A stretch of DNA of 64,000 bases from Desulfobaculum xiamenense (GCF_011927665.1 NZ_JAATJA010000002.1:806001-870000), one strand, 5' to 3'; numbered from the stretch's first letter, positions 1 to 8,626 are shown. Notes: a model not told the origin generated them from the letters alone. Numbers and translations are program-made.

Positions 1-2
1 GC

Positions 3-278
3 GCGGCGTTCATGCTCCGCAAGCGCTGCATCGACGGCATCACCGCCAACCGCGAGCGCTGTGCCGCTCTGGTGCGGATGTCCGTCGGCGCCGTCACCGC
101 CCTCGCGCCCTACATCGGCTACGAGGCCGCCGCCGCGTTGGCCAAGGAGTCCGAATGCACCGGGCGCGCCCTCATCGACCTCGTCGTCGAACAGGGACAC
201 ATGAGCCGCGACGAGGCCCAGAAAGTCCTCGACCCTCTCACTATGACCCGCCCAAAACCCGGAGCGATGCGCGACTAG
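3..278 (+). CDS. aspA: Aspartate ammonia-lyase, C-terminal fragment
   Basis: Only the last ~91 codons are in the window; the frame is open to the left edge. The fragment contains CIDGITAN and PYIGYEAAA, the conserved C-terminal blocks of the aspartase/fumarase superfamily, and ends with a small domain containing LVVEQGHMSRDEA and LDPLTMTRP. Those last blocks fit aspartate ammonia-lyase (L-aspartate to fumarate plus ammonia) better than class II fumarase, but the signature loop that separates the two lies outside the window. The TAG stop is followed at once by the non-coding repeat array, so this is the end of a transcription unit. The enzyme would be a cytoplasmic homotetramer. Confidence 0.8.
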   Translation, partial: AAFMLRKRCIDGITANRERCAALVRMSVGAVTALAPYIGYEAAAALAKESECTGRALIDLVVEQGHMSRDEAQKVLDPLTMTRPKPGAMRD

Positions 279-326
279 CGCCGATTGCCCGTAGCGCCCG
301 TGGCTGTCGTCCGGCGTAGTGGCTGG

Positions 327-1090
327 GCCGTGTCGTTCACTGCCGCATGCAAGCCGTAGGCTCCGCCAGCCAAGGGGCCGCTGGCCCCCTGGACCCCCGA
401 CATGCGATTGGCCGTGTGCCTATGGCGAGTCGTGCGGCTTTGCGTGACGAAGCCCTAATGAGGATTGTTAAGGGAATCATTCCCTTGACCGGATCCGGGC
501 AGAGCCCGGCCGCCGGAGGCATCCTTTCGTCCCGCCGGTCGCCAAAGGCCATGCCCCGCATAGCGGCTGGCGCCTGTCGCAGTGGTAGGGCCGTGTCGTT
601 CACTGCCGCATGCAAGCCGTAGGCTCCGCCGGCCAAGGGGCCGCTGGCCCCCTGGACCCCCGACATGCGATAGGCCGTGTGTCTATGGCGTGTCGTGCGG
701 CTTTGCGTGACGAAGCCCTAATGAGGATTGTTAAGGGAATCATTCCCTTGACCGAATCCGGGCAGAGCCCGGCCGCCGGAGGCATCCTTTCGTCCCGCCG
801 GTCGCCGAATGCCATGCCCCGCGCAGCGGCTGGCGCCTGTCGCAGTGGTAGGGCCGTGTCGTTCACTGCCGCATGCAAGCCGTAGGCTCCGCTGGCCGCT
901 GGCCGCTGGCCCCCTGGACCCCCGACATGCGATAGGCCGTGTGTCTATGGCGTGTCGTGTGGCTTTGCGTGACGAAGCCCTAATGAGGATTGTTAAGGGA
1001 ATCATTCCCTTGACCGGGTCCGGGCAGAGCCCGGCCGCCGGAGGCATCCTTTCGTCCCGCCGGTCGCCGAATGCCATGCCCCGCGCAGCG
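327..1090. repeat. Three tandem copies of a ~263-bp non-coding repeat
   Basis: Near-identical units start at 327, 590 and 853, a period of 263 bp (262 between some internal landmarks of units 2 and 3). The third unit breaks off at about 1090, roughly 26 bp short. Each unit carries two perfect short inverted repeats: AAGGGAA-TCA-TTCCCTT (first at 470-486) and CCGGGC-AGA-GCCCGG about 10 bp further on. Each also has the block GGCCCCCTGGACCCCCG. Differences between units are scattered single bases and one small rearranged patch in unit 3 (GGCCGCT repeated). Open frames cross the units on both strands, but they change between copies and resemble no protein. No function is assigned. Confidence 0.9.
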
Positions 1091-1125
1091 GGCTAGATTG
1101 CGCGGGTATCGCGCTGTCCGTGGCG

Positions 1126-1158
1126 CAAAAAGAAGCCCCCTCCGGTGGAGGGGGCTTC
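1126..1158 (-). terminator. Rho-independent terminator of the flagellin gene
   Basis: A perfect 12-bp stem with a 3-nt loop (arms 1132-1143 and 1147-1158) lies 34 bp beyond the flagellin stop. Read leftward it is followed by a run of five T (1131-1127). It also insulates flagellin from the repeat array. Confidence 0.9.
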
Positions 1159-1192
1159 GGTCAGTCTGGAGCCAAGTGCGGAACCGGCGCGA

Positions 1193-2077
1193 TCAACCGC
1201 CGAGGAGCTGCATGGCCATACGGGGCAGGGAGTTGGCCTGCGCGAGCATGGACACTGCGGACTGGGTCTTGATCTGCTGGCGGACGAACTCGGTCATCTC
1301 GGTGGCCACGTCCACGTCGGAGATGCGGGACTCGGAAGCCTGAAGGTTTTCGGCCTGCACCTGCAGGTTGGACACGGTCGCGTTCAGGCGGTTCTGGTTG
1401 GCACCGAGCTGGGCGCGGATGTTGTCCTTGGAGATGATGGCCTTGTCGATGGCTTCCAATGCGTTGCGAGCCGCATCCTGGGTGGAGATGGAAGCGCCGT
1501 TGCCGGAGGTCTGGTTGCCGAGACCGAGGGCAGAGGCCGTCGCCGAGTTGATCTGGATGTCGTAGTAGTCTTCCTTGGAATCGTTCTGCGTGCCGAAGTG
1601 GACGCGCATGGAGCCGGTGCTGGTGAGGCCCGTGCCGGAGTGGGTACCGGAGAGGTTGCCGTTCAGCAGGTGGATTCCGTTGAAGTCCGTGGCATCCGCG
1701 ATACGGGTGATTTCCGAAGCCATGGCCTGGTACTCGGAGTCGATGACGAGGCGCTGGTCGGAGTTGTAGGTACCGGTGGAAGCCTGTTCGGCCAGTTCCT
1801 TCATACGGATGAGCTTTTCGTCGATGACGCCGAGGGCGCCGTCGGCGGTCTGGATCATCGAGACGGCGTCATTGGCGTTGCGGGTGCCCTGATGCAGAGC
1901 GGTCACGTCGGAGCGCATGAGTTCGCGGACTGCGAGGCCGGCGGCGTCGTCAGCGGCGGTGCCGACACGCAGACCGGAAGACAGGCGGCGGACAGAGGTT
2001 CCGAGAGCACCGTAAGACTGGCTCAGGTTCCGGGACGCATTAGCAGCCATCATATTGTGATTGATAACCAGAGACAT
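1193..2077 (-). CDS. fliC: Flagellin
   Basis: Encodes the flagellar filament subunit, exported through the flagellar type III apparatus. The 294-residue protein has the canonical N-terminal D0/D1 region (SLVINHNMMAANA, then RLSSGLRV and DDAAGLAV) and C-terminal D1/D0 region (ASESRISDVDVATEMTEFV, ending SLPRMAMQLLGG). Only about 60 residues separate the two, so the variable outer domains are almost absent, as in other short flagellins. The ATG at 2077 is preceded by a strong AAGGAGGG site. The gene is monocistronic, with its own terminator downstream. There are a few N-X-S/T sites but none with an acidic residue at -2. Confidence 0.97.
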   Translation of the reverse strand: MSLVINHNMMAANASRNLSQSYGALGTSVRRLSSGLRVGTAADDAAGLAVRELMRSDVTALHQGTRNANDAVSMIQTADGALGVIDEKLIRMKELAEQASTGTYNSDQRLVIDSEYQAMASEITRIADATDFNGIHLLNGNLSGTHSGTGLTSTGSMRVHFGTQNDSKEDYYDIQINSATASALGLGNQTSGNGASISTQDAARNALEAIDKAIISKDNIRAQLGANQNRLNATVSNLQVQAENLQASESRISDVDVATEMTEFVRQQIKTQSAVSMLAQANSLPRMAMQLLGG

Positions 2078-2536
2078 AGAATTCCCTCCTTAGAAATGTT
2101 CAGCATCCTTGCTGTATTGGGCGCATGCCCGAATCACTTGCGAGTCATTTCGGCTGGTAAGCGCGAAATGATTAGGCCCTCCGGAAGAATTTTTTGATCT
2201 TTTCTAGAAAACCCGCACAGTGCCTATGTTCCCGGGATAAAGTTTTTTTATGCCCTGGGCGTTTGTTGTTTGCGCAATTGTTGTGTTGGTAAGGCTGGTT
2301 GGAGTGACAGAAACGGGCGTAAAAGTCTGGAAAGTGTCTGGAGTGGGCCGATTTTAGCGTATCTGGCCGGAAGCGATGGGGTTGTCGCGATGAAATGCGG
2401 GAGAAAGGAGGGCGCTCGGAGGAAGGCAGGGAGCATGGGGCGAAAATTTCCGCGTCCGAGAGGGAAAAAGGGGGGATTTTCCTGAAAAGGGCCCGAAAGT
2501 GGGCCGAATGTCTTGAGTGGTTGCCGGGGGGCGGGG
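2078..2536. other. Intergenic region upstream of flagellin
   Basis: This 459-bp stretch lies between the flagellin start and the hemW stop and must hold the flagellin promoter and 5' leader. AT-rich patches occur at 2188-2206 and 2238-2252. The best sigma-28-like match, read leftward, is TAAA at about 2249 followed 15 nt later by GAACATAG. It agrees with GCCGATAA at only half of the positions, so no promoter is claimed. Short frames on both strands lack ribosome sites and family resemblance. Confidence 0.5.
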
Positions 2537-3712
2537 TCAGTCTCCGGGGTGGCGCTCGTCGGGGGCGGGGGCGTCCCAGACTGGGCTGTCGAAGAGATTG
2601 CCGAGGATGGTGTCCGAGACGATCATGCCGGTCTTGGACAGACGCAGGTGGCCCTGACTGAGGCGGACAAGGCCGTTCTGACGCAGGGCCTGCACCATGG
2701 GGCCGAAGTCCTTGAGGAAGTCGCGGCCCGTGGCGCTGTGGTAGTCGGCGAGGTGCAGACCGCGCGCGGTGCGCAGACGCAGCATGACCATTTCCCTCGC
2801 GTGGGTGGCGGCGTCGAGGGCTTCGAAGTCGCCGCCGAGGGTGCCGGATTCGATGGCACGGGCGTAGGCCTTGGGTTCGGTGGGGTTCTGCCAGCGTCGC
2901 GCGTTGAGCGTAGACACGGCGGAGGGGCCGATGCCGAGGTAGTCCTCGCCTTCCCAGTAGCCGAGGTTGTGACGGCTGGTGAAGCCCATGCGCGCGAAGT
3001 TGGAGATTTCGTACTGGAGGTAGCCTTCGGATTCCAGATACTCCGCGCCGTGGATGAACATCTTGGCCTGTTCCTGCTCGTCCACGGGCGTGATGTCGCC
3101 GGTGTCGAGCATGTGCTCGAAGGGCGTTCCCGGCTCGAAGGACAGGCCGTAGCAGGACATGTGCTCCGGTCGCCAGCGCACGATTTCACGGAGCTGGTGG
3201 AGCCACGTGGCCAGCCGCTGACCCGGCAGGCCCCAGATGAGGTCCACGCTGATGTTGGCGAATCCCACGTTGCGGGCGAGGTCGAAGGCGCGGTGGGCGT
3301 CGGCTGCGGTGTGCGGGCGGCCGAGGAGGGTGAGCATGGCGTCGTCGGTGCTCTGCACGCCCATGCTCAGGCGGTTCACGCCGAATCCCATGAGTCCCTG
3401 CAGATAGGCCCAGTCGGTCAGCGATTCCGGGTTGGCTTCGGTGGTGAATTCGAGGTTGGGGAGCAGGGTGAAGGATTCGCGGATGGCGGTGACGAGGCGT
3501 CCCCACTGCGGTAGCGGCAAAAGGCTCGGCGTGCCGCCGCCGAAGAAGATGGTGCGGATTTCAGGATGCCCAAGGGTGCGCCCCCAGTGGCGGATCTCGC
3601 GCTCGGCGAGCGTGGCGTACGCGGCCAGATCGCCCTTGGCGGGAACCGTGGAGTGGAAGGCGCAGTAGCGGCACTTGCGCCGACAGAAGGGGACGTGCAC
3701 GTAGAGGAGCAT
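2537..3712 (-). CDS. hemW: HemW-like radical SAM protein (haem chaperone family)
   Basis: A 391-residue cytoplasmic radical SAM protein of the HemN/HemW family. The [4Fe-4S] motif CX3CX2C is at residues 10-17 (PFCRRKCRYCAF), followed by FFGGGTPSLL (SAM-binding GGGTP) and GVNRLSMGVQS. YEISNFAR and HNLGYWEGEDYLGIGPSA are HemW/HemN hallmarks, and a HemW C-terminal domain follows. True coproporphyrinogen dehydrogenases are longer at the N-terminus; this size and start fit HemW, which binds haem rather than oxidising coproporphyrinogen. The frame is open further upstream, but that extension is low complexity and overlaps the next gene, so ATG 3712 is chosen. The upstream Shine-Dalgarno is weak. 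It is last in a leftward series. Confidence 0.85.
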   Translation of the reverse strand: MLLYVHVPFCRRKCRYCAFHSTVPAKGDLAAYATLAEREIRHWGRTLGHPEIRTIFFGGGTPSLLPLPQWGRLVTAIRESFTLLPNLEFTTEANPESLTDWAYLQGLMGFGVNRLSMGVQSTDDAMLTLLGRPHTAADAHRAFDLARNVGFANISVDLIWGLPGQRLATWLHQLREIVRWRPEHMSCYGLSFEPGTPFEHMLDTGDITPVDEQEQAKMFIHGAEYLESEGYLQYEISNFARMGFTSRHNLGYWEGEDYLGIGPSAVSTLNARRWQNPTEPKAYARAIESGTLGGDFEALDAATHAREMVMLRLRTARGLHLADYHSATGRDFLKDFGPMVQALRQNGLVRLSQGHLRLSKTGMIVSDTILGNLFDSPVWDAPAPDERHPGD

Positions 3713-3821
3713 GGCGTCTTTGGGCTGTGGTTGGTGTGTTCGCGGGGCATCCCGTTGGGACTCTGCATAGGCCGGAGCGGCTGGTCCTGCAAGGGGAAAA
3801 CCGAGGGGCGTTTTGCGTCGG

Positions 3822-4256
3822 TCAGCCTCGGCGGGGGCGCGTCTTCCTGCGTGGGGCGCGAGAAGTGGCCGAGCGCGGGGGCGGGCCGGGGGAGAGGAAA
3901 CCCATCGCCATGATGCCGAGGACTGCGGCCACTGCGCCATGGGCCAGCGCAGGCAGCACGAAGACGAGCATCCGGTCGCCGAAGTCCGTGGACAGGATGC
4001 CAGTCGTTCCGGCGTCCACGTGGGGCGAAACCCATGTGTACAAGCTGTAGGCGTACGCGCCGGAGGTCAGCTTGAGCAGGCCGTAGAAGATGGCGCAGTG
4101 GACGAGACCCCACACGGTGCCACGGAGTGCTCCGTAGCGTCTGGCCGTGGCCCAGCCGAGGATGAGCGCGGGAAATCCTGCGGCGGCGATGGCGGCATAG
4201 CGGGGCCACGCCGTGGGGCCGAGGAAGAGCGTTGCGATGTAGAGCGTTTCGTCCAC
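3822..4256 (-). CDS. Small integral membrane protein of unknown function
   Basis: 144 residues with about four hydrophobic segments (ATLFLGPTAW region, AAIAAAGFPALILGW, GLVHCAIFYGLLKL, MLVFVLPALAHGAVAAVLGIM), then a basic, proline-rich cytoplasmic-looking tail. I recognise no family. The GTG at 4256 is the only sensible start, but it has no clear ribosome site. It lies 33 bp after queH and 109 bp before hemW on the same strand, so it probably belongs to their transcript. Confidence 0.55.
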   Translation of the reverse strand: MDETLYIATLFLGPTAWPRYAAIAAAGFPALILGWATARRYGALRGTVWGLVHCAIFYGLLKLTSGAYAYSLYTWVSPHVDAGTTGILSTDFGDRMLVFVLPALAHGAVAAVLGIMAMGFLSPGPPPRSATSRAPRRKTRPRRG

Positions 4257-4289
4257 GTCCGGATGATGTCGTTTCGGGGGCGGGCCGGA

Positions 4290-4838
4290 TCAATCCGGGC
4301 GCAGGCCGTCCCTGTAGCGTTCGTTCTCACTGTAGAGACAGCCGCAGTACTGTTGGCGGTAGATGCCCCATTCCTTGGAGATGGCGATGCCTTCCTTCCA
4401 GCCCTCGCGGAAGTCCTGATAGTGGAACTTGGCCGGACATCCCGTCTGCAAATCCCGGCAGAGGGCGGCGATCATGTCGTGCTTCTGGAACTTGCTATAG
4501 AGCAGGGTGGTGCTGAAGAAGTCGAAGCGTCCGCGCCCGGCGATCTGCGCCGTGCGTTCGAGGCGCAGGGAGTAGCAGTGGAAGCAGCGGTTGGCCTCGC
4601 GGAAGGTCACTGCGCGGAAGTAGGCCTGCGGGTCGTACTCCGAGTCCTTGACGATGATGCGGATGCCGAGGCGTTCGGCGACTTCGATGGCACCGTCCCT
4701 GCGGCGCAGGTATTCGCTGAGCGGGTGGATGTTGGGGTTGTGGTAGAACCCCGTCACCTCGAACCCCGCGTCCTGAAGGCTTTTGACCGGCGTGATGGAA
4801 CACGGGCCGCAGCACATGTGCAGGAGGATTCTGGGCAT
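4290..4838 (-). CDS. queH: Epoxyqueuosine reductase QueH
   Basis: A 182-residue protein of the QueH (formerly DUF208) family. It reduces epoxyqueuosine to queuosine in tRNA anticodons, without cobalamin, and replaces QueG. Family signatures are HMCCGPC at residues 7-13, GFYHNPNIHP, CFHCYSLRLERTA and QQYCGCLYSENER. These cysteines bind the iron-sulfur cluster and an adjacent metal. The ATG at 4838 has AGGA 6 nt upstream; an in-frame ATG 14 codons earlier would start inside the rng terminator and is rejected. The gene lies 54 bp downstream of rng. Confidence 0.93.
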   Translation of the reverse strand: MPRILLHMCCGPCSITPVKSLQDAGFEVTGFYHNPNIHPLSEYLRRRDGAIEVAERLGIRIIVKDSEYDPQAYFRAVTFREANRCFHCYSLRLERTAQIAGRGRFDFFSTTLLYSKFQKHDMIAALCRDLQTGCPAKFHYQDFREGWKEGIAISKEWGIYRQQYCGCLYSENERYRDGLRPD

Positions 4839-4854
4839 GTCGAGTCCTGTTGAA

Positions 4855-4883
4855 AGCGCGGTGCCGGTCGGGACCGGCACCGC
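4855..4883 (-). terminator. Terminator-like hairpin after rng
   Basis: A perfect 12-bp GC-rich stem (4858-4869 with 4872-4883, 2-nt loop) lies 9 bp past the rng stop and is followed leftward by only TTT. It probably ends or attenuates rng transcription before queH. The short T run makes complete termination uncertain. Confidence 0.6.
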
Positions 4884-4892
4884 GCGGTAATG

Positions 4893-6347
4893 CTATTCGG
4901 GGAGCACGGAGAGGGCGACGGCGAATTCCGTCTCCAGCTCAAGCAGCTTGGAGCGCTTGGTGTTGGAGAGGTAGGCGGCCAGTTCGGCGGGGCAGCGGTA
5001 CTCCACGCTGCCGCCGGTACCGTTGGCACGAAGCTTCCGGTAGATTTCCTTGAGGGCCTGCAGGGCCTGCCATTCGAGATTGCGCCGGGTGCCGGTGCCG
5101 TTGCAGCAGGGGCAGGGCTCGGTGCTCACGGCCAGCGCGGACGAGCCGAGGCGCTGGCGCACCATCTCCATGAGGCCGAAGCGGGACAGACGCCCCACGT
5201 CCGTGCGGGCGCGGTCGATCTTCACCGCTGCGCGCATGGTCTTTTCCACGTCGCGGCAGTGGTTCTTGTCCTTCATCTCGATGAAGTCGATGACGATCTG
5301 ACCGCCGATGTCGCGCAGGCGCAACTGGTGCGCGATTTCCTCGGCGGCCTCCATGTTGGTCTTGAGCGCCATTTCGCGGAAATTCTTCTTGCCGCCGATC
5401 TTGCCGGAGTTGATGTCCACGGCGGTGAGGGCCTCGGTGGTGTCGATGACCAGCCGTCCGCCCGAGGGAAGAACCACCTCGCGGTCGTAGAGCGACTGGA
5501 TCTGCTTTTCGACGTTGAAGCGATCGAAGAGGCCCCGGTCGTGGTCGGTGTGCTGCTTCACGAGGTTGAGGCGGCGCGGGAAGACCAGCGACACCATCTC
5601 GGCCACATTTTTGGCCGTTTCCTCGTGGTCCACCCAGATTTCGCCGATCTCGCTGTTGAGGTAATCGCGCACGGCGCGGGAGGCGAGGTCCATCTCCTGA
5701 TAGACGAGGGACGGCGACTCCTGCGTGGGAACCTTGTTGACGATTTCCTTCCACAGGCGCTTGAGGATCTTGAGGTCCTTGGTCAGGCGAGTCTTGCTTA
5801 CACCCGCTGCGGCGGTGCGCACGATGACACCGATGGCCGGGCCGAGGTTCTGCTCCTCCACCACGCTGCGCAGCATGGTGCGTTCGGTTTCATCCTCGAT
5901 CTTGCGGGAGATGCCGATTTGCTCGCGGCCGATGGTCAGCACGAAGTAGCGGCCGGGAAGGGAGAGATAGGTGGTGACGAAGGCGCCCTTCTTGCCGGTG
6001 GGCTCCTTGACGACTTGCACCAGCACTTCGTCGCCGGGGCGCAGGACTTTCTGGATGGGCGGATACTTGAAGCCCTTCTGGGGCTTCAGGTCGGTGTGGT
6101 AATATTCGGGGTGGACCTCGTCGATCTGGAGGAAGCCGTTGCGCTCCGCTCCGTAGTTGACGAAGGCCGCCTGAAGGCTGGGGTCGATGTTGTTGATGAC
6201 GCCCTTGTAGATGTTTCCCTTGGTCTTGGCCTGGTGGAGCATCTCGACGTAGTATTCGTCGAGTTTGCCGTCTTCCGTGATGGCCATTTCGACCTGTTCG
6301 CCCGGCAGGACGCTGATGAACATCCGCTGCCGTTTGCTTTTCGCCAT
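4893..6347 (-). CDS. rng: Ribonuclease E/G family endoribonuclease
   Basis: 484 residues, RNase G size. An S1 RNA-binding domain covers about residues 40-130 (GNIYKGVINNIDPSLQAAFV). The DNase I-like catalytic domain has the metal-binding aspartates D311 (in DINSGK) and D354 (in VIDFIEM). The zinc-link cysteines are C412 and C415 in CPCCNGTG, needed for dimer pairing. There is no long C-terminal degradosome scaffold. The protein cleaves single-stranded AU-rich RNA and acts in rRNA maturation and mRNA turnover. ATG 6347 is the natural start; the downstream hairpin at 4855-4883 probably terminates it. Confidence 0.95.
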   Translation of the reverse strand: MAKSKRQRMFISVLPGEQVEMAITEDGKLDEYYVEMLHQAKTKGNIYKGVINNIDPSLQAAFVNYGAERNGFLQIDEVHPEYYHTDLKPQKGFKYPPIQKVLRPGDEVLVQVVKEPTGKKGAFVTTYLSLPGRYFVLTIGREQIGISRKIEDETERTMLRSVVEEQNLGPAIGVIVRTAAAGVSKTRLTKDLKILKRLWKEIVNKVPTQESPSLVYQEMDLASRAVRDYLNSEIGEIWVDHEETAKNVAEMVSLVFPRRLNLVKQHTDHDRGLFDRFNVEKQIQSLYDREVVLPSGGRLVIDTTEALTAVDINSGKIGGKKNFREMALKTNMEAAEEIAHQLRLRDIGGQIVIDFIEMKDKNHCRDVEKTMRAAVKIDRARTDVGRLSRFGLMEMVRQRLGSSALAVSTEPCPCCNGTGTRRNLEWQALQALKEIYRKLRANGTGGSVEYRCPAELAAYLSNTKRSKLLELETEFAVALSVLPE

Positions 6348-6419
6348 GTAGTTTGCCTCTGCGTAGAATTTTTGCCGGATGCGGCCGTGCGCGGGGGCTT
6401 TGTGGCCGGGCTAGTCCTT

Positions 6420-7409
6420 TTAGGCCTTGTAGAAGGGATCGTCCCCGTCCGTTTCGACGAAGATGCGCCCTTCCTGCTTGAGCGCGTCCAGAGCCTGCGT
6501 GACGCTGTCGAGTGACAGGTCGAGCGCTGTGGCCAGTTGACGCGCCGTCTGCGGCCTGCGGGACACGGAACCCAGCACGAGTTCCTGCACGGTCCGGATG
6601 GGAAGGTCGCGCCCCTTCCGGGGGGCTTCCTCCGCAGCATCCGTTGAAATATCATGAATCCCACGGTGGGATTCTGTAAGCCTTGCTGCCTGCCCGTGTG
6701 ATGCCGCCTCTGCGAGGTCCTTTCGCCACAGGGCGAGAACCTCGGGGGACACGGGCGATGCCGCGCGCAGCGTTCCGGGGCGGGTCATGGTCACCACATC
6801 CACCCGGTCGGGTCGGAGCTGGGCGATGAACTCCCGGAGCAGCGAGCGGTTTTCGTCGCTGTCGTTCACATCCTTTACAAGAAGCACCTCAAGGAAGATG
6901 CGTCCTGCGAATTCGGCGCGGAAGTCGAGCAGTCCGCGCGTGAGGGATGCGATGTCAATGTCGGAGTGCGGCCTGTTCAGGCGGCGCATCTCCTCGGGGA
7001 CGAGGGTATCAATGGACGGGAGTACCACGTCGGCTCGGGCCATCTCGCTGCGGACCTGCGCATCATGGAGCAGGGTGGAGTTGGTGAGCACGGCGACGGG
7101 CGTGTCTGGAAAAATTTTCTTCGCACCTTCGATGATGCTGCCCATGTCGCTGTTCAGGCTCGGTTCACCCCGCCCTCCGAGGGTGACGAAATCGGGCGTG
7201 CGGCCGTCCTCGTCCTTCCAGCGTGCCAGCTCGTCCAGCACGTCGTTGGCGGGAACGTAGGGTTTGCGCCGCATGGTGAGGCGTGTGGTTCTGCCCACCT
7301 CGCAGTAGATGCAATCGAGCGAGCAGATGGCCTCGCCCAGAAGATCCAGCCCGAGGGACAGCCCAAGCCTGCCGGATGTGACCGGCCCGAAAACGTATGT
7401 GTACCCCAA
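6420..7409 (-). CDS. Radical SAM protein with C-terminal winged-helix domain
   Basis: 329 residues if it starts at the TTG at 7409. The N-terminus has YVFGPVTSGRLGLSLG, then the cluster motif CSLDCIYC (C29, C33, C36), and the SAM-binding strand FVTLGGRGEPSLN. This fits the family of small radical SAM proteins annotated with a Fe-S oxidoreductase core. The last ~70 residues (RTVQELVLGSVSRRPQTARQLATALDL) look like a winged helix, so DNA or protein binding is possible. The frame continues to 7487, but that extension would consume the divergent promoter region. The TTG has AAGGGG 10 nt upstream, and alignment to the YVFGP start favours it. Substrate unknown. It heads the leftward rng/queH/hemW series. 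Confidence 0.75.
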   Translation of the reverse strand: MGYTYVFGPVTSGRLGLSLGLDLLGEAICSLDCIYCEVGRTTRLTMRRKPYVPANDVLDELARWKDEDGRTPDFVTLGGRGEPSLNSDMGSIIEGAKKIFPDTPVAVLTNSTLLHDAQVRSEMARADVVLPSIDTLVPEEMRRLNRPHSDIDIASLTRGLLDFRAEFAGRIFLEVLLVKDVNDSDENRSLLREFIAQLRPDRVDVVTMTRPGTLRAASPVSPEVLALWRKDLAEAASHGQAARLTESHRGIHDISTDAAEEAPRKGRDLPIRTVQELVLGSVSRRPQTARQLATALDLSLDSVTQALDALKQEGRIFVETDGDDPFYKA

Positions 7410-7507
7410 CGTCGCGTTTCCCCTTATACTCGATTTGTACGCGGTGGGAAAGAGGCTTGACTTTCCTACCCGGTAACCATACCTCACAAGTCCTTTTGGA
7501 GGACATT

Positions 7508-8413
7508 ATGCTCGAACCCGGTCAACTGGTACTGCTCATCAGCCCGAAGGGCAAGCGTTACATGAAGGTGTTGGACCTCGAACAGGACCTGCACGTGCAG
7601 GAGGGAATCCTCTCCATGGCCGATGTGGCCGCTGCGGAGTTCGGTTCCGTGGTCTACACGCACCTCGGCAAGCCGTTTCGGCTGGTCCGTCCCTCGCTGG
7701 CCGACATGGTCAAGGGCGTGCGGCGGCAGACGCAGGTGCTCTACCCCAAGGAGATCGGCTATCTGCTGGTCAAGCTGGGCATCGGTGCCGGCAAGACGGT
7801 CATCGAGGCAGGCAGCGGCTCCGGCAGCTTCACGGTTGCGCTTTCGCACACCGTGGGCAGCACTGGCCGCGTCTACACCTACGAGCGACGTCCCGAGTTC
7901 GCCGAACTGTGTCGGAAGAATTTGGAGCGCTACGGCCTCGCCGGGCACGTGGAACAGGTCGTGGGCCATGACATTGCCGACGGCTTCGTGAAGAACACCG
8001 CCGAGGCGGGCACCCTCGCCGATGCGCTGTTCCTCGACGTGCGCACTCCGTGGGAGTACGTGCACCACATTGCGAGCGCCATCAAGCCCGGTTCTCCCGT
8101 GGCTTTCCTGCTGCCCACCATCAGCCAGGTGAGCGATCTGCTCAAGGCCCTCGAAGTCGCGCCGTTCGCGGACGTGGAGGTGCTGGAGGTGCTGGTGCGC
8201 CGTTGGAAGACTGTGCCCGACAGGCTCCGCCCCGAGGACCGCATGGTCGCCCATACCGGCTTCCTCGTTTTTGCGCGCCATCAGGAGCGTATGGACGAGT
8301 TCGAGGCCCATCGCACTCTCGGTACCCGCGAGCGCAAGCAGGAGGCCGCCCGTCTGGAGCGCCTTGGCGAGGGCGGCGAAGCCGCTGAAGCTCCGGAGTC
8401 GGAGGACGAATAG
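7508..8413 (+). CDS. trmI: tRNA (adenine-N1-)-methyltransferase, TrmI type
   Basis: A 301-residue protein that methylates A58 of the tRNA T-loop to m1A with SAM. It has the N-terminal beta domain of TrmI and a Rossmann methyltransferase core with motif I VIEAGSGSGSFTVAL. QVLYPKEIGYLLVKLGIGAG precedes the core, and ALFLDVRTPWEYV corresponds to motif IV. A Lys/Glu-rich tail of about 40 residues is probably disordered. ATG 7508 follows GGAGG by 6 nt; open frame before it is not conserved in kind. It is monocistronic, with two strong terminators behind it. Confidence 0.93.
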   Translation: MLEPGQLVLLISPKGKRYMKVLDLEQDLHVQEGILSMADVAAAEFGSVVYTHLGKPFRLVRPSLADMVKGVRRQTQVLYPKEIGYLLVKLGIGAGKTVIEAGSGSGSFTVALSHTVGSTGRVYTYERRPEFAELCRKNLERYGLAGHVEQVVGHDIADGFVKNTAEAGTLADALFLDVRTPWEYVHHIASAIKPGSPVAFLLPTISQVSDLLKALEVAPFADVEVLEVLVRRWKTVPDRLRPEDRMVAHTGFLVFARHQERMDEFEAHRTLGTRERKQEAARLERLGEGGEAAEAPESEDE

Positions 8414-8424
8414 GGCCGGTTTGA

Positions 8425-8455
8425 GGCGTTTGGCGACTGAAAACGCCGATTTTTT
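8425..8455 (+). terminator. First trmI terminator
   Basis: Stem GGCGTTT (8425-8431) pairs with AAACGCC (8441-8447). The sequence GA and six T follow. Confidence 0.8.
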
Positions 8456-8471
8456 CCCGTGACGGACGATT

Positions 8472-8514
8472 CGCTTCGACTTCCCCGGTGATGCCGGAGA
8501 AGTCGAAGCGTTTT
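8472..8514 (+). terminator. Second trmI terminator
   Basis: A perfect 12-bp stem (8472-8483 with 8499-8510) has an inner CCGG/CCGG pair in its loop and is followed by TTTT. It is the second of two consecutive terminators. Confidence 0.85.
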
Positions 8515-8626
8515 GCCGTTTTTCTGCGTCATGGGTTGAACTGAGCTGCGGAAACATGATATTTCCGCACTCGTACAGCATGCATTTTTCACGCATTGTT
8601 CAATCAATATAAGACGAGGTAAGAAC

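Noticed and set aside
327-1090. CRISPR array.
   Set aside because: Units are 263 bp and wholly repeated, without short repeats separated by unique spacers; no cas genes are present.
347-1096. Several 90-120 codon open frames on both strands of the repeat array.
   Set aside because: They change reading phase and ends between repeat copies, have no ribosome sites and resemble no protein.
1145-2197. A 350-codon rightward open frame over the flagellin gene.
   Set aside because: It is antisense to an unmistakable flagellin; Gly/Val/Ala-rich composition is typical of frames opposite high-GC genes.
2200-2260. A sigma-28 promoter for flagellin.
   Set aside because: The best candidate matches only about half of the GCCGATAA box; not strong enough to call.
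4890-6515. A 541-codon rightward open frame opposite rng.
   Set aside because: Antisense to RNase G, which has intact catalytic motifs; no family resemblance.
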